Origin: Campylorhamphus procurvoides
Lineage: Eukaryota > Chordata > Aves > Passeriformes > Dendrocolaptidae
Assembly (NCBI GenBank): GCA_013396655.1
Contig: WBMV01009271.1
Location: 124,001-188,000 of the forward strand
Direction: 5' to 3'
DNA: 64,000 nt
In this document: positions 1-11,800 of the stretch, piece by piece
How positions within the stretch are numbered: the stretch's first letter is position 1
Layout of the letters: each line of letters opens with the position of its first letter
Notes under the pieces: model-generated
What the model was told of the DNA's origin: nothing
Seen by the model: only the letters and a program-made list of their open reading frames with translations
Databases searched by the model: none
Translations under genes and position numbers: made by a program

Positions 1-3000
1 CGTTTTCAGTAGTAAATTTGTAGTAAAGCTTCTGTACTCCAAATATATTATAAAGCAGGTTTGACACGGAAAAAATTCCTTGTGGTAAGAATCTTTCCTT
101 CCCATTGATGTGTCTACAGCAGGCTAAAAATATCCTGAATACTGAGTATTCAGTCTATGTAACACTCTTAAGACTGCATTAACTTCATTGCAGTAACTTG
201 TTTTATAGGCTCAGTTCATCATGACCTATAAAATGTTAAGCTGAAGTGCTTTAAATATCTGCTAACACCATGTGCAAGCCTGGGAGTACAAGGCACTGTG
301 CTGTGAAGCGGCAAAGACAGTACTCTTCTGAGAAAGTAGCACGCACTCTTATGTCACTGATATAAACAGGGTAAGCATGCTAAATAATGTATGAAACAGG
401 CAGCCAATCTTTATATAAAACAGGAATTTGAGTTGAATTCTTTGTTTGATTTTATTTTATCAGTATGACATTAGTTTTTGAGATTGTTTTTTAAAAGCAT
501 TGAAGTTGGCTATCATACTAAACTAAGGGGCATGCACACAACTTCCTTTCATTCACAGTTGTTATTTGAAAGAAAAAAGATAAAGACCTCTTTTATTTGT
601 AGCAGTTGTATTTTTGCTAATTATTGTTCTGCAATATGAAGACAAAATGCAAAGAGGGAAATTATCCATGTTTTTCAGTAATCATGGCCCATTTATTAAG
701 TAATTAGATTGCAATTTTATTATTAGAAAGAAAAAAAAGAGAAATGCTGTAAAATACCATTATTGCTTGTATCTTTGATCCTTAAACTCTTCCATTTCAG
801 CAACCTCATTAGTGTCAAAATGCCACGAACATGGCCACCCCTTTTTAGACTGTATACCCTGGGCACAGGCAGAATCTATGGGATTCAATAAAGAAGATTT
901 TCTTGTTGTATTCAACTAAAAGCTTAATTGAGCCACAAAGGTCAGAAGGTTCTTTTTATTTTAAGTAGGAGATTATTCTGTGGCAGAAGGAAATTTATAG
1001 AATATGAGATCTGCTCATTTCCATATTACTCTGTAGCTAGTTTTCAATTTTTAAACCGATGTTACTCTCCTATTTCTTTCCTCTGAATTAAACATCCTCA
1101 CTGTAATAATCTTTAAATTCTGTCTCATTTGTGTAACTAATGAAAACCCTTCACTTGCATGGCTCCTGCTTACTTTTAACACTAAAAAGTACTTATAATT
1201 TACTTACATGTATTTAATTTATGTTAATCTGTCCTAATATATGATCTGCCCTGCTCTGCCCATCTTCATGCACCTTTTCCATGTCAGTTCTGTTTACTAA
1301 GTGATATTCAACAGATTTCCTATAGTGCAATGAACCTTAACAGGCAGCTTTTAATTGCCTCACATAGGAAACCACATCACTGAATTCTACAGCCACAGTA
1401 TAAAATAAAACTATTGCTTCTCAGACTCTAGAGCAATTAGACCTCTCGGCTATTTGGCTAACTCTGCTTCATGATACCCAGTGCAGTTAATTATATTTTT
1501 TGATGTTAATAGTCTCTGTCAGTTTCAAGCATAACTCCTCTTTGATGAATATTTAAATTATATTTGAATAAAAAAATAATCTTGGTTACATTTCGTATTC
1601 AGCAGTCATCACAGCTTAATAAAGGTCTCCTCAGCAAGCGTTGAGATAAATGGCTATATGAACACATGTATAAAATCCTAAATCAACTTATCAGATAATG
1701 TAGCTGTTTTGGCTAAGTATTACGAAGGATACATTGGGGTGGAAGGAATTAATAGGCTTCAACTATTACATTATTATTCTATGTGAACTAAATTTGGCAC
1801 AGCAACATCAGAATTTTTCAATAATAAAGTTCTGAGTGCAACTGAACCAGGAACTTGTATTGGCTAGACTAGAAATATGAAAACTATGTAAAATTCAGGA
1901 CACACAATTCAACTGAAAGGTGCTGAAGGTTAAGTAATGTGGTCCCAGTCAAGTTACCAAAAATGCTAGCAAATTACCAAGATAGGTAATTGCACACCCA
2001 AAATACATAGTACATGATTAACTGTGGGCTAAACAGTATGCACACCCAGCAGAACCCACTTGAGCAAGCAGAAAAAAAAGACAACAAAATCACAGGCTGA
2101 TGTATTTTATATGATGCTCAAATATACAAGCAACAGCATATAATACTTAAAATTTTTTGTATACATATGTATAGTTAGTTACGTTTCTTTTCGCCCACGA
2201 ATAGCAAGGGAAGGCTGATGAGTATTAATATATGATCCTGCCAGATAACGTACATGCTAACTTAAGAGGAATTTGATGGTGGTTTTACCAAAAACAAAGA
2301 AAGAAAACAACTTGAATATAAGATATGAAAACACTATATAGAATATCAAGCTACACCCTAGTAAAATAATGAATCCCATCTTTTTTGAAGTAAACTAAAT
2401 CGAAATTTTAAATGTCATTAGATGGCAAGAATGATCCTTTTGTTGTTTCCTTTGTAGCTTGTCCAATGTCGTGACTACATCCACACGCCTGTGTGTTATG
2501 AGTTTGCACACGTCTAATATAATATCTTCCGCAAAAAATTAAAATAGAACACGCTGCAAAAATATGATCAAGTACCACTGACAGCTATTTCCCCTCACCT
2601 GACAAATATGAGGATTTGTATTTAATTTACTAAGTAATGCCATGATAGAACAACCCCATTAATAAAACCCCCTATTTTTAATGAGTAAAACTAGACCTAC
2701 TACTTTCATATTAAGAATTAATGACAGTGAAAATGCACTGTGCCCGATAAGGTTCTTCTCAGTCACAGGTATTACTGTTTTCTGCTGTAATAACGCCAAG
2801 GACTACGGTATGCTTCATGAAAATTCTAGGCTCTGTGATTATGCCTTGTTCATGAAAACAGGCTACACGCATTTCTGCTTTTTTCTTTATATTTGAGTCA
2901 TAACAAAGTCTCGTGACTAACACACAGAAAACAAAACAAAACAAAAATCATCTGGTCATGGCTCGGTATTGTGAAAAGCTTACTTTCAAAACAAAGAGCA

Positions 3001-6000
3001 TTTTATGCCTCTGCTACATCAAAATACTCACAGGGCTGACTTCAGTACTAAGACCTATGTCTGTTTCACATTAGTAGAAATCTTCATTTTAAAAGGCTGC
3101 ATAAAAAAAGACATCTAATGTTGATAATCTTGTATGGTAAATGTTTTGTGAAGCAGTTGTCAGCAAGCTAAAACAGAAAGCGCTGGCATGCCAAAGCAAG
3201 AGAAGGACCTCATATGACAGATCAGCATCACTACCGCAGCAATTCCGATGTGTGTAAATTCCAAGAATGTACCTGCTCCACAACAGCCTGTGCTACCCTG
3301 TCATCAACACTGGGATTTCTCTGACACAAAAAGAACATACATGCAAGCTCTTAATCATCAGAAAGCAGAAAAAGACATGGTGTACCTTTTATTTGGAGAG
3401 ATTTTTCACCCCTCAGTTTCTTCAGCAAAGAGGCAACCTTCGGCTGCAGAAGGGGAAGCCAGGGAAAAAGCAAGGATAGCAGCAGGGGTCAGCAGAGCCC
3501 TTGCCTAAGCATGGCAGACCCCGACGTGCAGTGTGCCATTACCTCAATCTCAGGCAGCTCCGAATGGCGGAGGATAAAATCCAGCCCATGAAAATGGTTG
3601 TATGTCACATTAAGAAATGCAAGTCTGAAGTGTGTTGCAGTTTAAACACCAAATCAACCCTGGGCCCTGGCTGAGGGAACTGGTTTTGAAAAAGGTATTG
3701 AAATGCTTTTTGTGGAAGTCTTGCAAAGGCTGGAATTCAAGTGATCCCACAGCAGAGGTACCTTTCTGCTCCAATGAGCAAGATTCATCGGTTATAGGAT
3801 ATCTTACCCACTGTCTACTCAAGCCTGGAGTCCTGTGGAAGATTTTCTTTATTCACTCACATTAGGGAACAGGCCAAACTTGTTTTCACTTGAAAGGACA
3901 CTAATACAGTGTGACAGTGCTTCCTCTGCAGACCTGACAAGCAGGAACAGGAAAGAGGGCTAGAAAGATGGGCCTTCTTCAGAATAGAACTCATTTTCTT
4001 TCAAAAATGTCTGACTCATTTGCACATAGGATTTTTCAAAGTTATGTATTTCTTGGATATGTGAATAGGTGGAAAAGAATGAACAACTCCAATCTCCCAA
4101 TCTCTCATGAGATGGATTAAGAAAAACTTTGCCTTGGGAGAAGGAATGGGTATATGCTGCTTCCTTCAGCTTTCCCTTGAGCCCTCTGTGGGGTAGGAGG
4201 CATGTCACTTATATTCTGAAGAGCCTCCTCTTCAGTGCAGCTGTCTGGCAGAGAGATGATGGACGTAACAGGTTAAGAACATTGCCATGTGAGGGAAGTT
4301 CAGGGTAACAAAAACCCAAACGTGAACTCTTCGCCGGTATCATGATGGACATGGTAATTGAAGGTACATGTGTTGGATGTGCTATAGATAGTACAGGATA
4401 CGTGCAACAGAAAAAATAAACACTGCAGGAGAGGATTTATTCGTCTTTTAATCCTTTTATTTCTCTGTAGCAATGTTGTAAAAGGGAAGGGTATTTTAAA
4501 AAAAAAATAGTTCCCTAATTTCATCTATTATACCTGACATATTTTTATATTTAAACTTACCTACGAAAATGAGGTTTGTTTTGTTTGTGTATATTTAAAA
4601 AGAGAAATGATACCAGTTAAATATGTTCACTAAAAATGTAAAGTTCACATAAAGCTACAATTATAGTATAAATTGTAGATGAAAATAGAATTTAAAGGAC
4701 ATTTCAGCACAGAATTGATGCAATTGCCTTTCTGTTACAGATCAAAAATAAACTGAATATACCAACTGTGAGACTACTTTTTTCTAATGTGCATGTTTAT
4801 GTGGTCTGGAAAAGAAGTTTAAACATTTTGAATTTTCTTCTTTTTAATGTTTACAACTATACTCTCAGTAACAGATCACAGAGCATACATTCCTATTGAA
4901 AAATTCAAGGTTTTTTAGCCTTTATTAGGAGGGAAACAACATTTCCTTTCTGAAGGTAACATTAGTTTGGCTGTCAGGAGTAAATGGTTGAATTTTGCAT
5001 CTAGGTAGATGATTCCACAGATTCAGAGTGGATAGGCTGTATTTTCTTTAAATACAAAACATTAATTTTCTACTAGCCCCAACAATAGCTATAACTAGAA
5101 ATTGCTAAAAATATAAGGTGTACAGATTGGAACAGACCCGACATTTTTAAAATAGGGTATTTATCAAGATTTAAAATTGCATTATTATCTGCCACACCAT
5201 TCGAATTGCACTGTCCTGGAACCCACAAAGATAGTTATAGTGTTCAATTGTGACAATAAATAATAACAGTAAAAAATCATGAACTCTTCCTAAACAAAAA
5301 AATTAGGACTAGGAAAAATGAGTTCTACTAAACAACCACTATTTTTAATTCAAAAAGAAAGGTGGCAGCACATAAAAATCCATCTTAGCATCTTATTATT
5401 CATTATTATAAAATGCCATACTCTACAGACTTTTGATTTGAAATGTATTTTAAGTATGTATTTACAAGTACTTTTAAAGATCTGTTATTATTTTAAGCTA
5501 GGAAAACAGAAACTCAAACGCTGTGTGGTACATATGTAACCCTTAATGTCCATCCTAACAAAAACCTACAGTCCTTTGAAGCTGACACTGGAGGCAGAAA
5601 ATCCATCCTCACGAACACCCAGGCAGTTTGTGCCCAACCCATGTGATCCACATGCAACCTGCTTACAACAGAGTAGATCTTAACACTAGGTCATGAGTAA
5701 ATTTTATCCTGTTGCTTTTCAAATCTCTGTCGTGTCTATAAAGAGCAGTACTGGCTAGCACTGTCAGCTTCAAAGTTTCATGACAGTTTCTGCTACAGCC
5801 ACACAAACACACTTTATGAGCAAGCAACTAGAGCAATTTCCTCAGGCTGCTTTGCATCTTCTGCTTTCCTGTTCATTTAATTTCTTTTTAAATGAAAATG
5901 ACACAGAGAGAAAATTTGTCCCTGCCAAAGGACACTGGAGCACTGAAGAGTTTGACTATTTTAAGATGCAACTGCCTGAACGTGGGTCCTCTGACACTCA

Positions 6001-8453
6001 CTTATGCTACTTGCTCACCAAATATTCTAGAAATAAGCTTATTTCTAATACTGAACTTCAGCACGTGGTAGGATCTCTCAAACTTGACGGTATGCAAACA
6101 CTGGGGTTAATTATCAGAGAAGTGTGAAAGAGGATAAGGCTTTTCTAAAGGTCTGGTCTCTTTCTTCAAAGCTTTAATTTTAACCATGCCAGCCTGAAGT
6201 TTACATAGAATCTAAATACATTTGAAAGACTTTATTCGGGAATAATTGGGATGTAATTTCAATCAGGGACTAAAAATTTAATAACTACTTTACAAAGGTA
6301 AAAGAAAAGCAATGAAGTTATTAGTGTTCTAGTCAGGCTTCCTGGGAAAGCATTAAGTCAAAAATCTTTTGAGAACTGCTAAAAAGAAAGAAAGGGCTGA
6401 AGGAGAAAAGATTAAGTAGCAGCTCGTTCTGAAAAAGAGGAGCTGATGCATCAGGGGACACTGGCAAAGTGTATGCCAGTATCTCAAATTCTCTGGAAGG
6501 GGAGCAGGGCACGTGATTACACGGCTTTGTGTTAAACTGGAAACCTCATCTTATTTTTCAATCTTCAGATTTCACAGTATTGATCTCATTAAGCTACTGT
6601 TTTCACCTTGTAATTGCAGCAAATGGAGTTGCTGTGCAAAAGCTGTGGAGTAATGTTGCAAGTGAATTATGAGTATTTAATAATTACTGTGCAACTACAT
6701 TTAACTGTATGTCTAAACTGAATTGAGTGGCCAAATGCAGTGGTAACACGACTGACTGAAGTGATAAAAACATGTAATTAGTCCTTAAAAGTAAACACTG
6801 TAAGATTTTAAGTAGCAATATAAAAACTATTGCTGCTTATTTATAAAGGGAAGGAAGAAAAGCTTTCCCTGTCACCAAATGTTCTAACCTTTTCTTCTTT
6901 TTCTATCAGTTAAAAAAAAAAAAAAGGAAAATCAATGAATCTACTAGTCCTTCAGGTGAGATTTTTCTATGCAATTGCTGCCATGAAAATACAGCTGATG
7001 TGTTACTTTTATGTACCAGATCAAGGACGTGCTGAGTACCAAAAAACAGTCTGCTTAGACAACAAAAAATTATGATCACCAATGTAGTTATAAATAAATG
7101 AGATACAAGAACTTTTAATATTTCATACGAAATTTGCGACATTCTTCTATGCTTGCAATACAGCATAAATTGAGCAATTTTGAAAAATATTAAGCAAGAT
7201 AAACAGCTTTTCTACTTAATGACAGGATCTAAGAAAGAAAACTATGAAAGCAAACTTGCAAATTGCTATAAATGTTAGACAAAAATAGAAAGCAAAGTGT
7301 CAAATGATCTTTGCCATTTGTTCAGGAAAAAAAAAAAGAGAACAAAGATGAAAAACTCTCTGAGCATAGATAATCTGCGCTGATGTCCTACATGTCATCA
7401 CAACTTCATTTTAATGTTGAATAAAGCATAAGAGTAGACAATGAGGAAAGTTCAAAAATACTCTCTGCTATCACAACCTTATGGTTGATTAACTGAAAGG
7501 TGAAGATTGAAATTTCAGCTTTCCAGTAACAGTCTCATGTCACTTCAAGCAAAACTGTGCCTCTATATTTGTCTCTGACTACCTTAATCTGTATATTTGC
7601 AGTGAACATAAGGAAGACTTTGATCAAAACACAACATGCATTTTACACAACAAGGAAGTCTACAGAGAGGCACTACATTTACAAAAGCAATTGAAGGTGG
7701 TTTCAAAGGGAGTTGACAGATTAGAGGATGATGACACTGCTGCAGTCTCAATGGAAATCTGGCTTGATCTAATTAACAACTGCGAACTAGAACCACAAGA
7801 AGATAATTCAAACATGATTTAAAGAAGTTATATTACCTTTTTACTAGTGTAGCAATGAAGCCTTTCCCTACTGATCACAGAACAAGTCACAGGTTCAACA
7901 CAGAAGAAGAATAAAAGGCCTGATATCCGTGATTTACTTGCAGCAAAGTCTGAGATCCAGCCCAAATATTTGACTACAGAACTAGAAGACATCCACATAT
8001 TCACATAAAAATGATAAAAAATTGTAAGAGTCCCACTCATGAAAAGTCAAGTGAATTGGTAAATCAAAATGGAAGATTATTTTTAAGAGGCAACTGTGTT
8101 ATTGAGTGTTACGATGTTCAAACAGAACAGAGGAATGCAGCACAGCATGCAGAACAACTTACATATTTCATTTTACACATCTATGTACATGGACCAGAGA
8201 GCCCCAGCTTACTCCCACCCTCCTTTTGTTCAGATTCCTCACCCTAGGAAAAATGCACTGGGAGGAAAACTTCCCACCATTCCTGAACTTATTCAGGCTT
8301 GTAGTTTAAGGCAGTAGCAATCCAGTGACTGATCTCTGCTGACATCTCCATAACTGTCAGTACTAGGTGACTGCTGCCTGTACACAGCCTTTAGGACAGG
8401 ACTTTCTGTGAATCTGAGCTCTGATGAACCTTTAGTACCAAAAATACTTTTAC

Positions 8454-8560
8454 TGGCACTTGGGGATGTGATTTATAGGTGGACTTGGTAGCTCTAGGCT
8501 AATGATTGGATTTGATGATCTTTAAAATATTTTCCTACGTAAAGGATTCTATGATTCTGT
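8454..8560 (+). mobile_element. CR1 LINE, 5'-truncated 3' end
   Basis: The sequence runs through GGTGGACTTGGTAG, then GATTGGATTTGATGATCTTT, a decayed TTTTCC...TA segment and the tail AGGATTCTATGATTCTG. These match, in order, the 3' end of avian CR1 (GTGGACTTGGCAG, GGTTGGACTCGATGATCTTA, TTTTCCAACCTAA, ATTCTATGATTCT) as I know it. About 107 bp remain, with an estimated 15-25% divergence, so the copy is old. CR1 copies are usually 5'-truncated like this. It lies antisense to ADGRL2. No coding sequence remains. Confidence 0.88.
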
Positions 8561-9072
8561 TGGTTCTTCTGTCTTCTTTGAATGACAACTGCTGTCAATA
8601 AAAGAATGTAACTTGGGCTTATATGCACATGCATGCTTATAGACACATGTACAATGACATATAATCATTCTAACATTTTCTATTGATCGCATTTTACATG
8701 TGGGAACTACAGCAGTGATTTACTGTATTTACTGAAAGATGCAGCAGTCGTTTGGTAACATTCTGAGGGTTGTTTGAAAGACAAGGAGATAGGGTATCTC
8801 CAAATAAGTGAATTCTTTCATTCTCTTCTTATCTTCCTTCCTTTTAACCTTTGCTCAGAAAGTTAGAAAAAAAAACCACCCCAAAACTCTTATTGCAGCT
8901 GGTAAGGTTTGTATCCTTTTAAGATTATCAGATAGAAATAATACTATCTGAATAGCAAAGTGGCAACTACAACTCAACATTTCCTACAGTATACAGTAGA
9001 TACACAGTATATAATTCTCTCTGTATTAATTCAGGCATTTTTCCTCTTTGATCCTCAACATGGTATGTATAT

Positions 9073-9078
9073 TTTTAC
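9073..9078 (-). promoter_or_regulatory. ADGRL2: 5' splice site of the lectin exon
   Basis: AAAG|GTAAAA on the minus strand. It leaves the arginine codon as AG plus one base from the next exon, the same phase as in vertebrate latrophilins. Confidence 0.85.
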
Positions 9079-9292
9079 CTTTGTGTCATAATTTTGTAGG
9101 CATCTGGAAGGAAGCATTCTGTGTTCTCCATCTGGAAAGGGTCAGCGTCACAAATCTTGTCATCTGTCCGTCCATAGTTAGCACTTTCTATCATAATAAC
9201 GTCACTTCCTGGACACCGGAGGTCAATAGAGTAGCCTTCGCAGGAGAGCTCCCTCCTAACCAAACCAAATGGTAGTGCTGCTCGGCTGAAAC
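9079..9292 (-). CDS. ADGRL2: Latrophilin-2, second coding exon (first part of RBL lectin domain)
   Basis: This 214-bp exon supplies 2 bases of Gly25, 70 full codons (residues 26-95) and 2 bases of Arg96. It starts [17 protein letters not shown], the stretch joining the signal peptide to the rhamnose-binding (SUEL-type) lectin domain. The lectin part carries the family motif ANYGRT at residues 63-68 and four cysteines at about 42, 51, 72 and 84, expected to form disulfides. [13 protein letters not shown] and [12 protein letters not shown] fit ADGRL2. ADGRL1 and ADGRL3 differ here (Pro-Ile-Glu-Leu; Ser-Asp-Pro-Ala in ADGRL3), as I recall them. The RBL domain binds teneurin in this family. The second hallmark motif (Asp-Pro-Cys...Lys-Tyr-Leu) belongs to the next exon, which is not in the window. 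The acceptor has a long pyrimidine tract ending TTTAAG|GT and the donor is AAAG|GTAAAAAT, so both boundaries are well defined. No stop or frameshift interrupts the exon. Confidence 0.96.
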
Positions 9293-9326
9293 CTTAAAAA
9301 AAAACAAAAGAGAAAAACTCGGATTG
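9293..9326 (-). promoter_or_regulatory. ADGRL2: Polypyrimidine tract and 3' splice site of the lectin exon
   Basis: On the minus strand the sequence reads GAGTTTTTCTCTTTTG followed by nine Ts and AAG, a strong acceptor. The exon begins at 9292 with GT, which the codon phase requires to rebuild Gly25. A second AG (TTTCAG) lies 7 bases inside the exon at 9287-9286. Using it would shift the frame, so the first AG is the coding choice. Confidence 0.85.
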
Positions 9327-10227
9327 AACCTAATGGATAAATTGCACTGGACTATTCTTTTTCTGTCACACAAGCACTAACTCATCAATGTGCTAAAGGA
9401 AGTGCAGTTTGACCTGGTACCGTGTTAAGTGCAGCATCTTTCATGGAACTGTCACATCCCTATACCACTGCTCCTGTGTCCATAATCTGGGAAAGGAGGA
9501 ATTTCCTTGTCACTGCTTCTAATCCTGGTCCGGGCAGACAGTGGTGCCTGTCTGCATGGATACACTGCATGTCCCAGTTCCCACCTCTTTTCTCTCTGCT
9601 TCTGTCTCCACTCCTTGGGCACAGTCAGACAGGCTCTGTCTGAAACCGGGAAGCAGCAGAGCAGGCAGGATTTGCAGAGGTGATTTTAAAAAAGAACACA
9701 AAACAACCACCAAAAAACCCTAAAGCCGTAATTCCAACGTCATTAGTTTTCCTTAATTTGTGTCTCCCTCTCTCCGGGAAGAGTTGGTTACTCTTGCTTA
9801 GCTATTTTGTGACCCCAGCACGGACCAGATCCAATACACACCTGATACTTCACCTGGTTGAACTTCAGTGCTCCTTACTGTGTCTTTTACATAAATTAAA
9901 GCACATAGAGATAAGATTTTGAACAAATATAGAAATGATTTGTACTGCAAATTGCAGATGTGTACTGCATAAAATCTCCCCATCCCTCCCCAAAATGATA
10001 TATGTGTTTCAAAGAGTTCTCATTTTTAAAAATGTTTTTTCTACAAAAGGGAACTAAAAATAAATAACTTGCCCAATGAAGCAGTATAAAATACTTTAAA
10101 GACAAAACAAAAGTCAGCTATTATTCGACATGTTTAGTCTTTTAGAGACATTTCTTTATGCAAAATACATATTGCACCAGAAAAAACCTACCTGTATACT
10201 ACAATTTCTTGTACACAGTTATTGTAC

Positions 10228-10247
10228 ACTCCACTTTCAAGTGGAGT
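10228..10247. repeat. 20-bp near-palindrome
   Basis: ACTCCACTT, spacer TC, AAGTGGAGT: a perfect 9-bp inverted repeat with a 2-base centre. CACTT/AAGTG is the core of NKX-type homeodomain sites, so a paired binding site is conceivable, but chance is equally possible. Confidence 0.75.
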
Positions 10248-11289
10248 ATTTCTGCTTCTTAGAAATTTGTGTGCATTATTGCCTTTTGGAAGACAAGCTG
10301 GGTAACGTGGTAGTGTTAAAATCCTATTTCTTTAAAACAGCAAAACCACTCCCAAATTTTTAGCGGAATTATAGATATTTCCTATTTTTTAAAAAATGTC
10401 TTCATAATAGAGTAGCACAAGGCCATTAATATTTCAGTGCAGGCTGTTGGAGACAAGTTATGACAGCAAAGAGAAATAGCTCCTATGTATGGAGTGTTGG
10501 AGCTGTATGGTGTTTTGAAGGCAAAGAAAATAAACTTTTCTTAAAAGGTATGATGTGTTAGAAGAGGCAAGGAAGTGAAGATCTAAAAAAACCAAAACCA
10601 ACTTGAGATAACCCCTTGATAGTAAAATTTCACATGAACCAGAGACTGTCACTTTTTCTATTGAATTAATGATCTGTGGATTAAAACTCCTACCGTATGA
10701 AGATATTTATCTGTTAGGACTGCAAAAAAGAGGTTTTCTATAACGATCATGCAAGTGTCAGGATGTGGCTCCCTGGCAGCCAGAGCTGATTTTCCTATCC
10801 AACCCTCCTCTACTTCCAAACCCCTGCCTTCCCCTTGCACAAGCACCAGCCTTTGTACAACCTATGTAGTGAACTTACGCAAGGGGCTGGTCTGACCCTA
10901 CTTCAGAAGAACACCTGAGTTCCAGAAGGACCAGCTCTTTGACTGAGCATGGGTTCACTCTGGCACAAGGGGAAGCAGAAGACCAGAGCACAGCGACCAG
11001 GTCTGCCTTTACTTAATATTTTGTGGAATCATATCCTACATGAAACTAGTACTGTTACTCTGCCAGGATGTTTCAATATTTGTTAATAAGGGAAGAAGCC
11101 ATACTGGTGTGGAATGCATCAAGTTCCATCTCAAATTCACTCCTGACCATCAGTTTAGTTGCACATATCATGAGCAATAACAAACACTATTATTAGAGGC
11201 TTGTTGAAGTGTCATGAGCTGAAAACTGGAAAGAGCTAAAACACGAATCCATCACATTAACACCCTACATGTTCCTCCCATGCAGCAAA

Positions 11290-11800
11290 TTAATACAACG
11301 AAGACAGGAGCTGCTCATGGCTCAGTGAGGGCGTGAAACGGGCACAGAGACGCGTACATGCAGAGCCCCCACCAAACGTGCATACAGCAGCTCCTTTAAT
11401 TAATTACCATCATGACAGCTGCGGTGGGACCAAATATAATGTTGCTAGTCACTGCCATTCCTACATCCCCCGTCAAATCTAATGCTGTCCACAGAAAGCT
11501 CAGCTCTCCAGCTGGCAGCAATGGTGTCCGTATGTCCTGCACTCGGCAGGGCTTGCTCCATGTGTGGCACCACCATGGCCTGGATGGGGGAGTCTACCCC
11601 TCCCAAACTTTTGGTTTTCAATCAGCAAGGAAGGGAACAGCACCTACAGCTGTCCAAAGAGGTGTTTGCACCAGGGCAGGAGAGGAGGGGTACGCTGCAC
11701 AGGGTACAGCTGCAGTGTGTGCGCAGCAGCAGCTCAGACGCATGGATAGCTGTGGGGCCAGGGCTGCCAAACCCACGTCAAGCTCCATGTGAGGACACTG
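11290..11800. other. GC-rich 0.5-kb patch with overlapping chance reading frames
   Basis: The stretch is richer in G+C than its surroundings and has clustered CpGs at 11330-11376 (GCGTGAAACGGGC, GACGCGTAC). Low stop density produces overlapping open frames of 126 and 152 codons on the plus strand (11412-11792 and 11482-11940). Neither has a recognisable domain, so I treat them as a base-composition effect. Confidence 0.5.

Larger units (their letters stand above)
1..9078 (-). other. ADGRL2: Intron after the first lectin exon of ADGRL2 (partial)
   Basis: This intron begins at the donor GTAAAAAT (9078-9077) and runs off the left edge. I searched the minus strand for the expected next exon (Cys-Asn-Asn-Arg-Thr-Gln-Cys, then an Asp-Pro-Cys motif) and did not find it. 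The stretch is AT-rich intron with one CR1 fragment at 8454-8560. A 115-codon open frame at 5780-6127 (+) has no recognisable domain. Confidence 0.85.

Noticed and set aside
5780..6127. 115-codon plus-strand open frame
   Set aside because: No recognisable domain; a length expected several times by chance; no neighbouring exon signals.
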